Of a stretch of 64,000 nucleotides of DNA, positions 11,076 through 20,500 are shown in pieces. The stretch comes from Rhodanobacteraceae bacterium (GTDB taxonomy: Bacteria; Pseudomonadota; Gammaproteobacteria; Xanthomonadales; SZUA-5), in NCBI GenBank assembly GCA_016713135.1, contig JADJPR010000022.1, positions 1-64,000 on the forward strand. The letters run 5' to 3'. The position numbers were made by a program, and so were the translations under genes. The notes beneath the pieces were generated by a model that did no database searches, was not told the origin of the DNA, and worked only from the letters and a program-made list of their open reading frames with translations. Position 1 is the stretch's first letter, and every line of letters starts with the position of its first letter.

Positions 11076-11990
11076 TCATGCCGCGCCGGCGTGGCGGGCC
11101 GCGATGGCCTCGGCACGCCGGCGCAGGAAGGGGCCGAATCCCAGGTTGTCGAAGAGCGTGCGCAGGGCGTCCAGGTCGGGCGCCCGCGGCTTCAAGGCGG
11201 CAAGGTCCGCTGGCACCGGTGCCTCGCAATGGATGGCACTCAGGCGTCGCGACAGATAGGCCTGCTCACGTTGTGCCACAAGTCTGGCCTGCAGCGCCTT
11301 TGCACCCCGAATACCGATTCTCTCGACTTCATCGATGCGCCGGTAGATCTCGTCGAGATCTCCGAAATGCTGCAGCAGCCGGGCGGCACCCAACTGCCCG
11401 ATGCCGCGCACGCCGGGGATGTTGTCGATCGGGTCGCCGGCCAGTGCGAGCAGATCGACCATTTGCTCAGGCCGCACGCCGAAGCGCTCCTTGACCGCTT
11501 TGCGATCGAAGCGACGGTCGCGCCCGAAATCCCATTGTTCGTCGCCTTCACCCAGCAACTGGGTCAGGTCCTTGTCGGCCGAGATGACCAGGACCGGGTG
11601 CCCGTGCGTGCGCGCCACGCGCGCCAGCGATCCGATCAAATCGTCGGCTTCGAAGCGGGCATCCGCGTGCGTGCTGGCGCCGAGGTGCCGCGCGATCGCG
11701 CGGCAGTGCGCGAACTGGCGCAACAGCGCCTCGTCGGGCGGTTCGCGATTGGCCTTGTAGGCCGGGTAGATTTGCTGGCGAAAGCCGCTGCCCAGGGATT
11801 CGTCGAAGCAGACGGCGAGGTACTTCGGTCGCAGGTGTTCGAGCAGCTGCAGCAGGAAGCTGGCGAAGCCCTGCGCCGCATGCGTCGGCCAGCCCTCGCG
11901 ATCGCGCCAGTCCGGCGGCAATGCATGCCAGGAGCGGAAGATGTAGAGACTGGCATCGACGAGGCAGACGCGATCGCCGTTCCCTCCCAT
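11076..11990 (-). CDS. 5'-3' exonuclease (Pol I N-terminal / ExoIX-like, H3TH domain)
   Basis: An intact 304-residue flap-type nuclease, the size of free-standing Pol I 5'-3' exonuclease domains. Acidic metal-ligand motifs are present in order: VCLVDASLYIFRSWH (first Asp), VCFDESLGSGFRQQIYPAYK (Asp plus the Arg/Lys clamp), FEADDLIGSLARVA, and ISADKDLTQLL. The helix-3-turn-helix DNA-binding region follows (LALAGDPIDNIPGVRGIG). It likely removes RNA primers or flaps as a backup to DNA polymerase I. Its ATG (11990-11988) shares one base with the stop of the nitroreductase (TGATG), so the two are translationally coupled. E. coli ExoIX lacks some ligands; this protein seems to keep them. Confidence 0.85.
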   Translation of the reverse strand: MGGNGDRVCLVDASLYIFRSWHALPPDWRDREGWPTHAAQGFASFLLQLLEHLRPKYLAVCFDESLGSGFRQQIYPAYKANREPPDEALLRQFAHCRAIARHLGASTHADARFEADDLIGSLARVARTHGHPVLVISADKDLTQLLGEGDEQWDFGRDRRFDRKAVKERFGVRPEQMVDLLALAGDPIDNIPGVRGIGQLGAARLLQHFGDLDEIYRRIDEVERIGIRGAKALQARLVAQREQAYLSRRLSAIHCEAPVPADLAALKPRAPDLDALRTLFDNLGFGPFLRRRAEAIAARHAGAA

Positions 11991-12583
11991 CACAGTGCCG
12001 GCATGTCGGCCGGCCGCCAGTCGCTGACGATCTGCTCGTAGCGCGGGCGCTCCCGGTCCGGGACGTCCGCCTTCGGCGTGCCGACATGGATGAAGGCCAC
12101 CACACGCTCGTGCTCCGAGAGGCCGAGCAGGCGCGTGGCCTGCGCATCGTGTGCTGGCCACCCGGTGACCCACTGGGCGCCGTAGCCGAGTGCGCAGGCG
12201 CCAATCAGCAGGTTCTGCGCCAAAGCGCCGGCGGACAGGAGTTGCTCCACCTCCGGGATCTTGTGCCCGGGCGTGATCCTTGCGATGACCACCAGCGACA
12301 GCGGCGCATGCGCGAAGCGGTTCAAGTCCTTGTGCCGGGTGGATTCGTCGAGTTCCTCGCCGCGCGCCTCGCGTAGCGCCACCAGGGCGCTTCCGAGCGC
12401 CGGACCGGCCGCTCCGTGGATCGTGAGCAGCCGCCACGGTTGCAATTTCCCATGGTCCGACACGCGCACTGCGGCCTCGACCAGCGCGCGCAGTTCGATC
12501 TCGGTGGGGGCGGGCATGCCGAGCAGCTTGGCCGGCGTCGAGCGGCGCGAGGTCAGCGGGTGCAGGCGGGTTTCGATGCTCAT
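11990..12583 (-). CDS. nitroreductase family protein (YdjA-like)
   Basis: A 197-residue FMN-dependent oxidoreductase. The N-terminus has the SRRSTPAKLL start followed by AVRVSDHGKLQPWRLLTIHG, the FMN-binding SDHGxxxPWRF-type motif of YdjA-like nitroreductases. VEQLLSAGALAQNLLIGACA and GYGAQWVTGWPAHD match the second FMN/NADPH-binding part. VVAFIHVGTPKADVPDRERP ends the domain as in the family (hIG G-x-P-x-x-x-P/R-x-R-P). Natural substrates of this group are mostly unknown; members can reduce nitroaromatics or quinones. It is the upstream gene of a coupled pair with the exonuclease. A start at ATG 12583 is well supported by the family N-terminus. Confidence 0.85.
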   Translation of the reverse strand: MSIETRLHPLTSRRSTPAKLLGMPAPTEIELRALVEAAVRVSDHGKLQPWRLLTIHGAAGPALGSALVALREARGEELDESTRHKDLNRFAHAPLSLVVIARITPGHKIPEVEQLLSAGALAQNLLIGACALGYGAQWVTGWPAHDAQATRLLGLSEHERVVAFIHVGTPKADVPDRERPRYEQIVSDWRPADMPAL

Positions 12584-12730
12584 GGCGGCAGGGGCGCGCG
12601 GCGATGCGCGGAGTCTACGTCGATGGGGCCCGGGACTCGACTCGGGACTCGGGGAAAGTCCCAGTCGCCCCTGCCGGTGCGCTTGTTCGCGCAGCGAACC
12701 GTGACTCTCGCAAGATCGCGGACTGTGTAT

Positions 12731-12833
12731 CTGGACGCAAAGGACGCAAAGGACGCAAAGAAGATCAAACGCGATACAGCGTTGGGGTACCCCCGGCACT
12801 TGAGGTCTTTGCGTCCGTTGCGTCCTTTGCGTA
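12731..12833. repeat. intergenic inverted repeat with GACGCAAAG arms (copy 2)
   Basis: The left arm at 12732-12757 is three perfect GACGCAAAG units. The right arm at 12805-12830 is the reverse complement (CTTTGCGTC, CGTTGCGTC, CTTTGCGT). The loop of about 47 bases differs from copy 1, so only the arms are conserved. The element lies between the nitroreductase start and pntA. Confidence 0.75.
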
Positions 12834-13301
12834 CTCAATCACAGGTCGTCGTTTGGCGCAGGAAGAAAATTTCATATAATTCAACAACCTGTGGCATGTT
12901 CGGTGAAAAACGCAGGGAAAAGGTGCCTTGGCGAGATCTGGCGACCCTGCCTGGGAAGGTGCTCCCCGCTGCGTTCTCTCCGCTCTTCCACTCCGCTCTC
13001 TGCGTCCTGCTTCTGGCATCGGCCATCCGCATCCCCAGTCCAGGCCGGTTGAGGCCTCGGCGCGCTTGGGATGCTGTCGCCGTGTGTGGCAGACTCGTGA
13101 AGATCGATGGACCCCGTCCGGGGATCGATCGAGGGCGGAATCGTGGGGGTTCCCGTTGCTCCAGCGCTGTGTAGTTCCCGGGCTGCCGGCTCCGCCCGGG
13201 CGCGCCACCCGTCATCGATCCGGCGAGTCTTCGTGTTGCGCCTGGCGCTTGCAGTCCGCACCGTTTTTGCCATGCTGACGAAACGAGTTAGGGAGAACTG
13301 A
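12834..13301. other. gene-free leader upstream of pntA
   Basis: About 470 bases with no reading frame I can defend. An AT-richer patch at 12860-12895 (GAAAATTTCATATAATTCAAC) contains a TATAAT-like hexamer at 12873-12878 and is the most promoter-like sequence here. It lies about 425 bases upstream of pntA, so a direct role in driving pntA is uncertain. A ribosome site AGGGAG lies 8 bases before the pntA ATG. I see no tRNA, riboswitch or further repeat. Confidence 0.35.
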
Positions 13302-14858
13302 ATGTCACTGACTATCGGAGTTCCAAGAGAGATCGTCGCAGGCGAAAAGCGCGTCGCGACCGTCCCCGAAGTGGTCGAGAAGCTGATCAAGCTGGGCTTC
13401 AAGGTCGCGGTCGAAGCGGGCGCCGGCGATGCCGCCAACTGCAGCGACGACAGCTACCGCGCTGTGGGCGCCAGCATCGTCGAGGCCGCGCCGCAGTTGT
13501 GGGCGGAGTCCGACATCGTCTTCAAGGTCGCCGTTCCGACCACCGAGGAAGTCGGCCTGCTGCGCGAGGGTGGCACCCTGATCGGCTTCATCTGGCCGGC
13601 GCAGAACCCGGAACTGATGCAGCAACTGGCCGCGAAGAAGGCCACGGTGCTCGCCATCGACTCGCTGCCGCGCACCCTCAGCCGCGCGCAGAAGATGGAT
13701 GCGCTGACCTCCCAGGCGGGCGTTGCCGGGTATCGCGCGGTGATCGAAGCCGCCAATGCTTTCGGCCGCTTCTTCAACGGTCAGATCACGGCTGCGGGCA
13801 AGGTGCCGCCGGCCAAGGTGTTTATTGCCGGCGCTGGTGTTGCCGGCCTGGCCGCGATTGGTACCGCCGCGGGCTTGGGCGCCATCGTGCGCGCCAACGA
13901 CACGCGCGCGGAGGTGGCCGACCAGGTGGTCTCCCTCGGCGGCGAGTTCGTCAAGGTCGACTATGAGGAAGAGGGTTCCGGTGGCGGCGGCTACGCCAAG
14001 GTGATGAGCGAGGGCTTCCAGAAGGCCCAGCGCGAGATGTACGCCAAGCAAGCGCGCGAGGTGGACATCATCATTACCACCGCGCTGATCCCGGGCAAGC
14101 CGGCGCCGCGGTTGATCACCGCGGACATGGTCAAGAGCATGAAGCCCGGCAGCGTGATCGTCGACATGGCGGCCGAGCGTGGCGGCAACTGCGAGTTGAC
14201 CGAGCCCGGCCAGGCGGTGGTCCGGCATGGCGTGACCATCGTCGGCTACACCGATTTGGCCAGCCGCCTGTCGAAGCAGTCGTCCACCCTGTACGCGACC
14301 AATTTGTTCCGCCTGACCGAAGAGCTGTGCAAGACCAAGGACGGCAAGATCGACGTCAACATGGAGGACGATGCCATCCGTGGCCTGACGGTCATCAAGA
14401 ATGGCGAGATCACCTGGCCGCCGCCGGCGCCGAAGGTGGTCGCGGCGCCGCCGGCGGCGAAGCCCGCCGCACCGGCGCAGAAGAAGAGCGGCGGCCACGG
14501 CAAGGCGAGTGAGCCGGCATCGGCGAAGGCCACCGCCGGGATGTTCGCGGCCGCGGCACTGATCTTCTGGTTCATCGGCGCGGGCGCGCCGCCGGCCTTC
14601 CTCGGGCACTTCACGGTCTTCGTGCTGGCCTGCTTCGTCGGCTACATGGTCGTCTGGAATGTCACGCCGGCGCTGCACACGCCGCTGATGAGCGTCACCA
14701 ACGCCATCAGCAGCATCATCGCGATCGGCGCCCTGATCCAGGTGGGGCCGGAGGGCCTGATTCGCTGGCTGGCGGTCACTGCCATCGCACTGACCGCGGT
14801 GAATATGTTCGGCGGATTCGCCGTCACGCAGCGCATGCTGCAAATGTTCCGTAAGTAG
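13302..14858 (+). CDS. pntA: NAD(P) transhydrogenase subunit alpha
   Basis: Subunit alpha of the proton-translocating transhydrogenase, which uses the proton motive force to reduce NADP+ with NADH at the inner membrane. At 518 residues it is close to E. coli PntA (510) and, like it, is a fused alpha1-alpha2 form. The N-terminal part matches the alanine dehydrogenase/PNT domain (GVPREIVAGEKRVATVPEVV). The NAD-binding Rossmann motif is GAGVAGLAAIGTAAGLGA around residue 175. A conserved ITTALIPGKPAPRLI lies around 265. A Pro/Ala/Lys-rich linker (about 375-410) leads to four hydrophobic helices of the membrane domain at the C-terminus. pntB starts 11 bases after the stop. Confidence 0.97.
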   Translation: MSLTIGVPREIVAGEKRVATVPEVVEKLIKLGFKVAVEAGAGDAANCSDDSYRAVGASIVEAAPQLWAESDIVFKVAVPTTEEVGLLREGGTLIGFIWPAQNPELMQQLAAKKATVLAIDSLPRTLSRAQKMDALTSQAGVAGYRAVIEAANAFGRFFNGQITAAGKVPPAKVFIAGAGVAGLAAIGTAAGLGAIVRANDTRAEVADQVVSLGGEFVKVDYEEEGSGGGGYAKVMSEGFQKAQREMYAKQAREVDIIITTALIPGKPAPRLITADMVKSMKPGSVIVDMAAERGGNCELTEPGQAVVRHGVTIVGYTDLASRLSKQSSTLYATNLFRLTEELCKTKDGKIDVNMEDDAIRGLTVIKNGEITWPPPAPKVVAAPPAAKPAAPAQKKSGGHGKASEPASAKATAGMFAAAALIFWFIGAGAPPAFLGHFTVFVLACFVGYMVVWNVTPALHTPLMSVTNAISSIIAIGALIQVGPEGLIRWLAVTAIALTAVNMFGGFAVTQRMLQMFRK

Positions 14859-14869
14859 GGGATACGCGA

Positions 14870-16282
14870 ATGTCTGCGAGTCTGGTCACTGTCGCCTATA
14901 TCGGAGCGATCATCCTTTTCATCCTGAGTCTCGGCGGGTTGTCCAACCCCGAGACCTCGCGTCGCGGCAATCTCTACGGAATCATCGGCATGACCATCGC
15001 CGTGCTGGCCACGGTGTTCGGTCCGCGCGTGACGATGGCCGGGATTCCGTGGATCGTCGGCGCCCTGGTCGCGGGCGGTGCGGTCGGCCTGTATGCCGCG
15101 CGCACCGTCAAGATGACCCAGATGCCCGAGTTGGTCGCGCTGATGCACAGCCTGGTCGGCTTGGCGGCCTGCCTGGTCGGCTTTGCCAGCTACATCGATC
15201 CGTCCGCCTCGGCGGGGCTCACGGATGTCGAGAAGACCATCCATGAGGTCGAGATCTACGTCGGCATCCTGATCGGCGCGGTCACGTTCTCAGGCTCGGT
15301 CATCGCCTTCGGCAAGCTCTCCGGCAAGATCGGCGGCAACCCGCTGCTGCTGCCGGGTCGCCACTGGATCAACCTCGCCGGCCTCCTGGTGGTGATCTGG
15401 TTCGGGCGCGAGTTCCTGCATGCGCACACGGTGGCCGAGGGCATGACGCCGCTGATCGTGATGACCACGGTTTCGCTGCTGTTCGGCATCCACATGGTGA
15501 TGGCCATCGGTGGTGCGGACATGCCGGTGGTGGTCTCGATGCTCAACAGCTACTCGGGCTGGGCGGCGGCGACCGGCTTCATGCTCAGCAATGACTTGCT
15601 GATCGTGACCGGCGCGCTGGTGGGTTCGAGCGGCGCGATCCTGTCGTACATCATGTGCACGGCAATGAATCGCAACTTCATCAGCGTGATCGCCGGCGGC
15701 TTTGGCACCACCAGCGGGGCTGCGGCCTCGGCGGGTGCCGCCAAGCCGGCGGGCGAGGTGGTGCCGATCAGCAGCGCCGAGACCGCCGAACTGCTGCGCG
15801 AGGCCAAGAGCGTGATCATCGTGCCGGGCTATGGCATGGCGGTGGCGCAGGCCCAGCACACGGTGTACGAAATCACCAAGCACCTGCGCGAGAAGGGCGT
15901 CAACATCCGCTTTGGCATCCACCCGGTGGCGGGCCGCATGCCTGGCCACATGAACGTGCTGCTGGCCGAGGCCAAGGTGCCCTACGACATCGTCCAGGAA
16001 ATGGACGAGCTGAACGACGATTTCCCGAACACCGATGTGTCGATGGTGATCGGTGCAAACGACATCGTGAATCCCTCCGCGCAGGACGACCCGGCCAGCC
16101 CGATCGCCGGCATGCCGGTGCTCGAGGTGTGGAAGGCGAAGACCTCGATCGTGATGAAGCGCAGCATGGCCTCCGGCTACGCGGGCGTCGACAACCCGTT
16201 GTTCTACAAGGAGAACAACCGGATGCTGTTCGGCGATGCCAAGAAGATGCTGGACGAGGTCCTGGCTGCGCTGAAGGGCTGA
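14870..16282 (+). CDS. pntB: NAD(P) transhydrogenase subunit beta
   Basis: The NADP(H)-binding and main proton-channel subunit that partners PntA; 470 residues against 462 in E. coli. The N-terminal 270 residues contain eight or nine hydrophobic helices. The channel motif SGSVIAFGKLSGKIGG is around residues 140-160, and the conserved GGADMPVVVSMLNSYSGWAA around 210. The C-terminal Rossmann-like NADP domain shows VIIVPGYGMAVAQAQH (the GxGxxxA/V motif), IHPVAGRMPGHMNVLLAEA, IGANDIVNPSAQ and VIVMKRSM-like VMKRSMASGYAGVDN. The gene is intact. It almost certainly forms an operon with pntA. Confidence 0.97.
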   Translation: MSASLVTVAYIGAIILFILSLGGLSNPETSRRGNLYGIIGMTIAVLATVFGPRVTMAGIPWIVGALVAGGAVGLYAARTVKMTQMPELVALMHSLVGLAACLVGFASYIDPSASAGLTDVEKTIHEVEIYVGILIGAVTFSGSVIAFGKLSGKIGGNPLLLPGRHWINLAGLLVVIWFGREFLHAHTVAEGMTPLIVMTTVSLLFGIHMVMAIGGADMPVVVSMLNSYSGWAAATGFMLSNDLLIVTGALVGSSGAILSYIMCTAMNRNFISVIAGGFGTTSGAAASAGAAKPAGEVVPISSAETAELLREAKSVIIVPGYGMAVAQAQHTVYEITKHLREKGVNIRFGIHPVAGRMPGHMNVLLAEAKVPYDIVQEMDELNDDFPNTDVSMVIGANDIVNPSAQDDPASPIAGMPVLEVWKAKTSIVMKRSMASGYAGVDNPLFYKENNRMLFGDAKKMLDEVLAALKG

Positions 16283-16300
16283 GGCCGGTTGCCGCATCGG

Positions 16301-16330
16301 GGGCCTCTGGTGATGCGCCTGCAGAGGCTC
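16301..16330 (+). terminator. stem-loop downstream of pntB
   Basis: GCCTCTG at 16303-16309 pairs with CAGAGGC at 16322-16328, extendable by a G-U and a G-C pair, with a 12-base loop. No T-run follows, so a terminator role is only suggested by its place 19 bases after pntB. Confidence 0.3.
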
Positions 16331-16374
16331 CCGGCTGCAGCTGACACGCTGCGCGGATTGCGGCGTGTGCGGCC

Positions 16375-17076
16375 ATGATCGCCGCCATCGATTGGCTCCT
16401 GCCGCTGCTCGCCACCGCGGTCGCCGCCAGCGCAGTCTGGATCCATCGCCGACGCGCTGGCGTCAAGCAGCTTGTCGCGTCGCACGTCGCATTCGCCGGG
16501 GGCACGGCGTTGGTGATCGGTGCTGTCGGACTCTTCCGGGCGGCGGCGGCTGCGAAGGCAGCCACTGGGCTGGTCGAGATGGAACAGGCGGCCGGAGAGT
16601 TCGGTTTCGCGCGGGCATTGCTCGCGTTGGCCGGTGTGCTGACCGGTACGACGGCTCTTGCCGTTTCGCTGGTGGTCCTGGCCAGGCTGAAGTGGAACTC
16701 CCGCGCGTTCCGTTTCGGCGGTCAGTGGCGCCTCAACCTGCTCCTGCTGCTCGCCGCTGGCGTGCTCGGCGCGATGGCCGCCGTGCAGCTGGATGAGCGA
16801 TTGATCATCGGGTTTGGCCTTGTCTGCCTTGCCTTGGGCGTGGGCGTGGCGCTGCCGGTTGCGCCGGCTGACTTCTCTCGCGCGCTCTGGTCCGGCGCTG
16901 CCATGGCAGGCCTGGCATGGGTGTGCACAGGACTCGCGCTGCGTAGCCCGGTGTTTGCCATCGCGGGCATGGTGGTCGGTGTCTTCGGCGTGCTGCGGAT
17001 CCAGGCGGCGATAGTGGCGGAGGGCTCGATCCGCGACGCGCTGGCCGGCCATTCGGAACCCTCGGTCCGCCCTTGA
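16375..17076 (+). CDS. hypothetical multi-pass membrane protein
   Basis: 233 residues with about seven hydrophobic segments (roughly residues 8-24, 36-55, 76-100, 122-140, 143-162, 172-190 and 192-212). It starts MIAAIDWLLPLLATAVAA and has no soluble domain. I do not recognise a family. Codon use is the same GC-rich pattern as in its neighbours and the frame is open without breaks, which supports a real gene. It is in the same direction as pntAB but about 90 bases downstream, beyond a possible hairpin. It is convergent with the next membrane protein; only 9 bases separate their stops. Confidence 0.55.
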   Translation: MIAAIDWLLPLLATAVAASAVWIHRRRAGVKQLVASHVAFAGGTALVIGAVGLFRAAAAAKAATGLVEMEQAAGEFGFARALLALAGVLTGTTALAVSLVVLARLKWNSRAFRFGGQWRLNLLLLLAAGVLGAMAAVQLDERLIIGFGLVCLALGVGVALPVAPADFSRALWSGAAMAGLAWVCTGLALRSPVFAIAGMVVGVFGVLRIQAAIVAEGSIRDALAGHSEPSVRP

Positions 17077-17085
17077 CCGCGCCCG

Positions 17086-17529
17086 TCAGCGGCGCCGCGG
17101 CCGGGAACTCGCGCCTTCGCCTGGTATCCTCCAGCCGAGCACCAAAGCGAGCGCCACGGCGATGGCATAGCTCGCCATGTCGGCGGCGCCCGCGTGCGCA
17201 CGCGTCACTGCCCAGGCCATGTCGATGCCGATCACGCGGATCGCATCTGGTAGTTCCAGGCCCATCTGGCCGGCGATGAATCCCGCCGCGATCAGGTAAT
17301 TCGCATGCGCCGAGGTCAGCAGCACCAGCAGCGCGCAGACGAGCGCCCGCAGGGCGCCCGGCGGGTGGCTGTTGTAGCGCAGCAGAGCCGCCAGCAGCAG
17401 CGCGGCGAGTGGCGCCATCCATGCGGCGTGATTGCCCGCGGCGAGCGCCAGCAAGGACCACAGCGCGCCGAGTGCTGCCGCGGCGAGCAGCGCCGCACAG
17501 GTGCCGAGCAGGAAATTGAGCAGGCGCAT
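17086..17529 (-). CDS. hypothetical four-helix membrane protein
   Basis: 147 residues with four predicted membrane helices (about 5-30, 36-55, 58-85 and 115-134). The helix 3 region ends SAHANYLIAAGF, and a conserved-looking loop ADMASYAIAVALAL precedes an Arg-rich C-terminal tail. Family unknown to me. It lies between the GGDEF gene and the convergent 16375 membrane protein; the ATG at 17529 is the only good start. The frame is intact. Confidence 0.5.
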   Translation of the reverse strand: MRLLNFLLGTCAALLAAAALGALWSLLALAAGNHAAWMAPLAALLLAALLRYNSHPPGALRALVCALLVLLTSAHANYLIAAGFIAGQMGLELPDAIRVIGIDMAWAVTRAHAGAADMASYAIAVALALVLGWRIPGEGASSRPRRR

Positions 17530-17594
17530 GGATCCAGGGCCAACCGCGGGCGCCGCATGATGCCAGCACAGCGGTCCGGCGTGCCGCCCCCTTG

Positions 17595-20500
17595 TCAGTG
17601 CGTGTCCTGTCCGCCGGGGCGGGGGCGGGTGCGCTGGTAGGTTTCCAACGCCACCAGGCCGGCATGGGCCAGTTCGCCCAGACGGCCGCTGACCCCGCCG
17701 CGGAAGTCGCGAGCACGCGCATGGGCGCGGGCGTGCACGATCGCCCAGCCGTTGCGTTCGCTCGATTTGATGAGGTAGAGCGCGGCATCGGCCAGCTCCA
17801 GCGCCAGATTCCAGTCGTCGCTGTCACTCTTGTCGGCCAGCGTCGGGAACAGCGCATAGCCGATCGACGCCGTCAGCCGGGTGCGCAACGCACCGCTGGG
17901 CGCAAACTCTTTCTGCGAGATAAGGCTGCGCAGGCGCTCGCAGAACTGCGCCGCGTCCGCGATCGATTCCGCTGGCATCACCAACATGAATTCCTCGCCA
18001 CCCCAGCGCAGCGGGATGCCATCCTCGCCAGCAAACTCAAGCAGCAAGGAAGCCAGTTGCCGCAGTACCTCATCCCCGGCGAGATGGCCGTGGACGTCGT
18101 TGATGCGCTTGAAATGGTCGAGGTCGATGAGCACGAAGGCCAGGCGGCGCTGCACGCCGTCGCCGGCCGCGCGGCGCCAGTTACCCATGTAGTGCGCAAG
18201 GAAGCGCCGGTTGCGCAGCCCGGTCAGCGCGTCGGTGTGAGATTCCTCGACGAGCGCACGGTTGGCTGAGCGCAGGCGCTCGTTGGCGCGGTCGAGATCG
18301 GCGGTGCGCTGGCGCACCAGTTCCTCCAGTGCGTGCTCACGACGCAGCGTCCGTTGCCGGTATCCGAGCCAACCGAGCACCAGCAGCGCCAGGGACAGCA
18401 GCACCAGCAGGGCCCGGAACCACCACGCCCGGTACCACGGCGGCACCAGGCGGAACTCGATGGTCGCCGGGTGCGGACTGTCGAGCCCCGCACTGCTGGT
18501 GGCCACCACCTCGAAGCGGTAATGGCCGGGGGCGAGGTTGGTGTAGTACGCGGTCCTTCGCGAGCGCGCCGAGCGCCAGTTGTCGTCGTAGCCCTGCAGG
18601 CGGTAGCGGAAGCGCAGGCCGGTCGGGTCCTGCAGCGCCAGTCCGGCGTACTGGATCGTGACGTCGCCGCTGCGCCCGTCCAGGGTGAACGGCCCCGGGC
18701 CTTCGTAGGTCACGCCGAGATGCTCGATGGATTCGGCGACGATCGGTGGCGACAAGCCGCTTCGCCGGACCTTGGCCGTGTCCAGGCGGAGCACGCCGTC
18801 CAGGGTCGGCAGCCATAGCTCGCCATTGCTGCGTGCGATGCGCGCCTGCGCGCCACCGTTGCAGCAGCGAGAGCGCAGTGCGCCGGCATGGCTGTCGCCG
18901 GTCTGGACGATCATGTCGCCAAGCACCCGGCCCCCTTCGGCGTGATATCGATCCAAGTCACCGTGGGCGATCCGGTAGACGCCCTCGGGACTGGTCACGT
19001 AGACGAAGCCGCTGTCGCTCGCCAGTGCGAACGCGCTGTTGTAGGGCAACCCTTGCCGGGTGGTGATCTGGCGCAGGCTGTCGGGTGCGCCGACGAACAG
19101 TCCGGCATCCATGGTGGCCACCAGCAGCTTGCCATTGCGCCAGGGCAGGATCGCGGTCACCAGCGCGGGTACCAGTTCCGCCGGTTGGTCGATGCGACGA
19201 AAGCGACCGTCGATGCCGCGGTACAGCCCGCGCTCGGTGCCTACCCAGAGCTCGCCACGTTGCGACTGCGCAAGGGCCCGGATCCGGGTCTCCATCAGGC
19301 CACGTTCGGCTGCATGCAGGCGCAGTTCGCCTTCGTCCTGCTCGTACAGGCCCTGGCTGGTACCGATCCAGTAGTGGCCGGGCGCCTCCTCGACCACCGC
19401 GCGGATGCCCGCCCGGGCCAGCGGTTCCCAGAGCGGATCACGCCGCAGCTCGCGGCCGTTCCAGCGTGCCAGGCCGGCGCGCGTGCCGATCAGCAGGTCG
19501 CCGTCGCGGGTGCGGAACAAGTTGTAGACAGACGAGTCCGGCAGCTCGCGCGTGCTGGTGATCAGGCGGATGCTGCCATCGGGATCGAGGCGCTCGACCC
19601 CGCTGTTGGTGCCGACCCAGAGGCGCCGGCTGTCGTCGGCCACGACACTCCAGACAAAGGGATCCGACAGACCGTCTTCTACGTTGAAGCGCGCCACCCA
19701 GCCATTCCACACGCGGGCCAGGCTGTGGGTCAGGCTCCCGATCCACAGATTGCCCTCGCGATCTTCGAAAAAGGAAGCGATCCACGCGGTACCGGGGAGA
19801 TTCGACGTCAGGCACGGCTCCAGTCCACGACGCGGGTGATAACGCCATGCGCCTTCGGTAGTGCCGATCCACAGGTTGCCGTCGCCATCGCGATAGAGCG
19901 CTTCGACGCGGTGCTGCGCCAGTGGGGCAGCCCAACCTGGCTGCACCCAGCGCGTATCGTCGAGCTGGAGGATGCCGCGACGGGTTCCGGCGTAGAGACC
20001 TTCCGGCGCGGCCAGGAGCGCGGTCACTGCCGGCGCTTCGTTTGCTCCCGGCAATGGGTACAGGCGCACGCGCGCGCCATTGATCTCGTGCACCTCGCGG
20101 TTGCTTGCGGCGTACACCGTGCTGCCGTTGCGGGCGATCGCACTCACCGGGAGATCGCGCAGGCCCAGCAACTGCACGCCGGTGGCATCGATGCGGTACA
20201 GGCCGCGGTCGGTTCCAGCCAGCAGTTGGCCGTCGATGTCGTTGGCCAGGGCCGTGACCGCGACATCGCGCCCCGGTTGCAGCTCGATCCCGGCCCACAG
20301 ACTGTCCTGGTAGCGAGTCAGTCCGCGTGAGGATGCAAACCAAAGGCTGCCGTCGCTGCCCAGATGTACCTTGTCGATGATGTTTGCACGCAGCGCTGGC
20401 GTATTCTCGACGTTGTAGACACGAAAGCGCACGCCATCGAAACGGGCAACCCCGTTCTGGGTGGTCAGCCACAGATAGCCGGTGGCGTCCTGGGTGATCG

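Noticed and set aside
13305..14843. A 512-codon minus-strand frame opposite pntA
   Set aside because: Antisense shadow of a clearly conserved gene; no start signal or domain.
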